Shown here: one piece after another, positions 5,373 to 5,460 of the stretch
How positions within the stretch are numbered: position 1 is the stretch's first letter
How the letters are laid out: every line of letters starts with the position of its first letter
NCBI GenBank assembly: GCA_016286835.1
Contig: JAEEUD010000136.1
Location: 1-5,460, forward strand
Length of the DNA stretch: 5,460 nt
Direction of reading: 5' to 3'
Source: Pyramidobacter sp.
GTDB taxonomy: Bacteria > Synergistota > Synergistia > Synergistales > Dethiosulfovibrionaceae
Position numbers and translations under genes: made by a program
Notes under the pieces: generated by a model
The model's database searches: none
What the model was told of the DNA's origin: nothing
Seen by the model: the letters and a program-made list of their open reading frames with translations, nothing else

Positions 5373-5460
5373 AGCTTGCCTCCTGAGCGTCCATAGCGGT
5401 ACCACGCGCCGCAGCTGCCCTCCGAAGAAACCATGCAGGGGCCAACGGGCTCCTGCGGCG
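5369..5460 (-). CDS. hypD: HypD, C-terminal end only (hydrogenase maturation scaffold)
   Basis: The minus strand entering from the right edge is open for 29 codons and stops at TGA (5371-5369). The peptide contains GPCMVSSEGSCGAWYRYG, the conserved cysteine-bearing C-terminus of HypD, followed by a short RSGGKL tail. HypD is a [4Fe-4S] protein that with HypC holds the Fe(CN)2CO unit during [NiFe] hydrogenase assembly; HypE delivers the cyanide to it. The stop overlaps the hypE ATG in the sequence ATGA, and the hypE ribosome-binding site AGGAGG lies inside the last codons of hypD, so the two are translated in a coupled way. The bulk of the gene lies beyond the window. Confidence 0.92.
   Translation of the reverse strand, partial: PQEPVGPCMVSSEGSCGAWYRYGRSGGKL

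Noticed and set aside
4335..5396. Long open frame on the plus strand opposite hypE (353 codons)
   Set aside because: It begins inside the terminator hairpin and reads as Arg/Ala/Gly-rich sequence with no recognisable fold; hypE on the other strand is unmistakable.
1..5460. CRISPR arrays, tRNA or rRNA genes, insertion sequences, toxin-antitoxin pairs or a new multi-gene defence system
   Set aside because: No spaced direct repeats, cloverleaf-like sequence, transposase motifs or terminal inverted repeats were seen; every stretch is accounted for by the seven genes and short regulatory gaps.

Overview
This is a GC-rich bacterial chromosome segment with seven genes, two of them cut by the window edges. 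All intergenic gaps are under 170 bases and most hold recognisable promoters or terminators. The hypDE pair implies an organism that matures a [NiFe] hydrogenase. Together with the high GC, the DUF1934 protein and the COG3603-type ACT protein, this would fit an anaerobe such as a Synergistota member (Pyramidobacter-like) or a high-GC Firmicutes relative. That placement is an inference from family impressions, not a database result.

Layout: (1) 1-974, minus, is an AAA_14/DUF4143 ATPase whose C-terminus lies outside the window, with a near-consensus promoter at 1012-1040. (2) 1106-2005, minus, is a LysR-type regulator. (3) 2169-3356, plus, is a PLP-dependent enzyme of the Cys/Met trans-sulfuration family, divergent from the regulator. 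The 163-base gap between 2 and 3 carries both promoters and an inverted repeat with an ATC-N9-GAT LysR box centred about 65 bases before the predicted enzyme start site. (4) 3423-3791, minus, is a small ACT-domain protein, convergent with the enzyme. (5) 3885-4307, plus, is a DUF1934 (YwiB-like) protein, divergent from the ACT gene. (6) 4377-5372, minus, is hypE, ending in the diagnostic Pro-Arg-Ile-Cys. (7) 5369-5460, minus, is the last 29 codons of hypD, whose stop overlaps the hypE start.

How they work together: regulator 2 most likely controls enzyme 3 and itself from the shared operator. HypD and HypE are successive players in making the Fe(CN)2CO ligands of [NiFe] hydrogenases, and the rest of that operon should lie to the right of the window. 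The ACT and DUF1934 genes look like independent small housekeeping or regulatory genes. The ATPase looks like an accessory gene: its GC is lower than its neighbours and its AT-rich promoter is its own.

I did not find a convincing new multi-gene system. The points most worth a second look are the unusual active-site loop and the missing Asn in the PLP enzyme, the well-formed LysR control region, and a C-x2-C motif in the N-terminal part of HypE.
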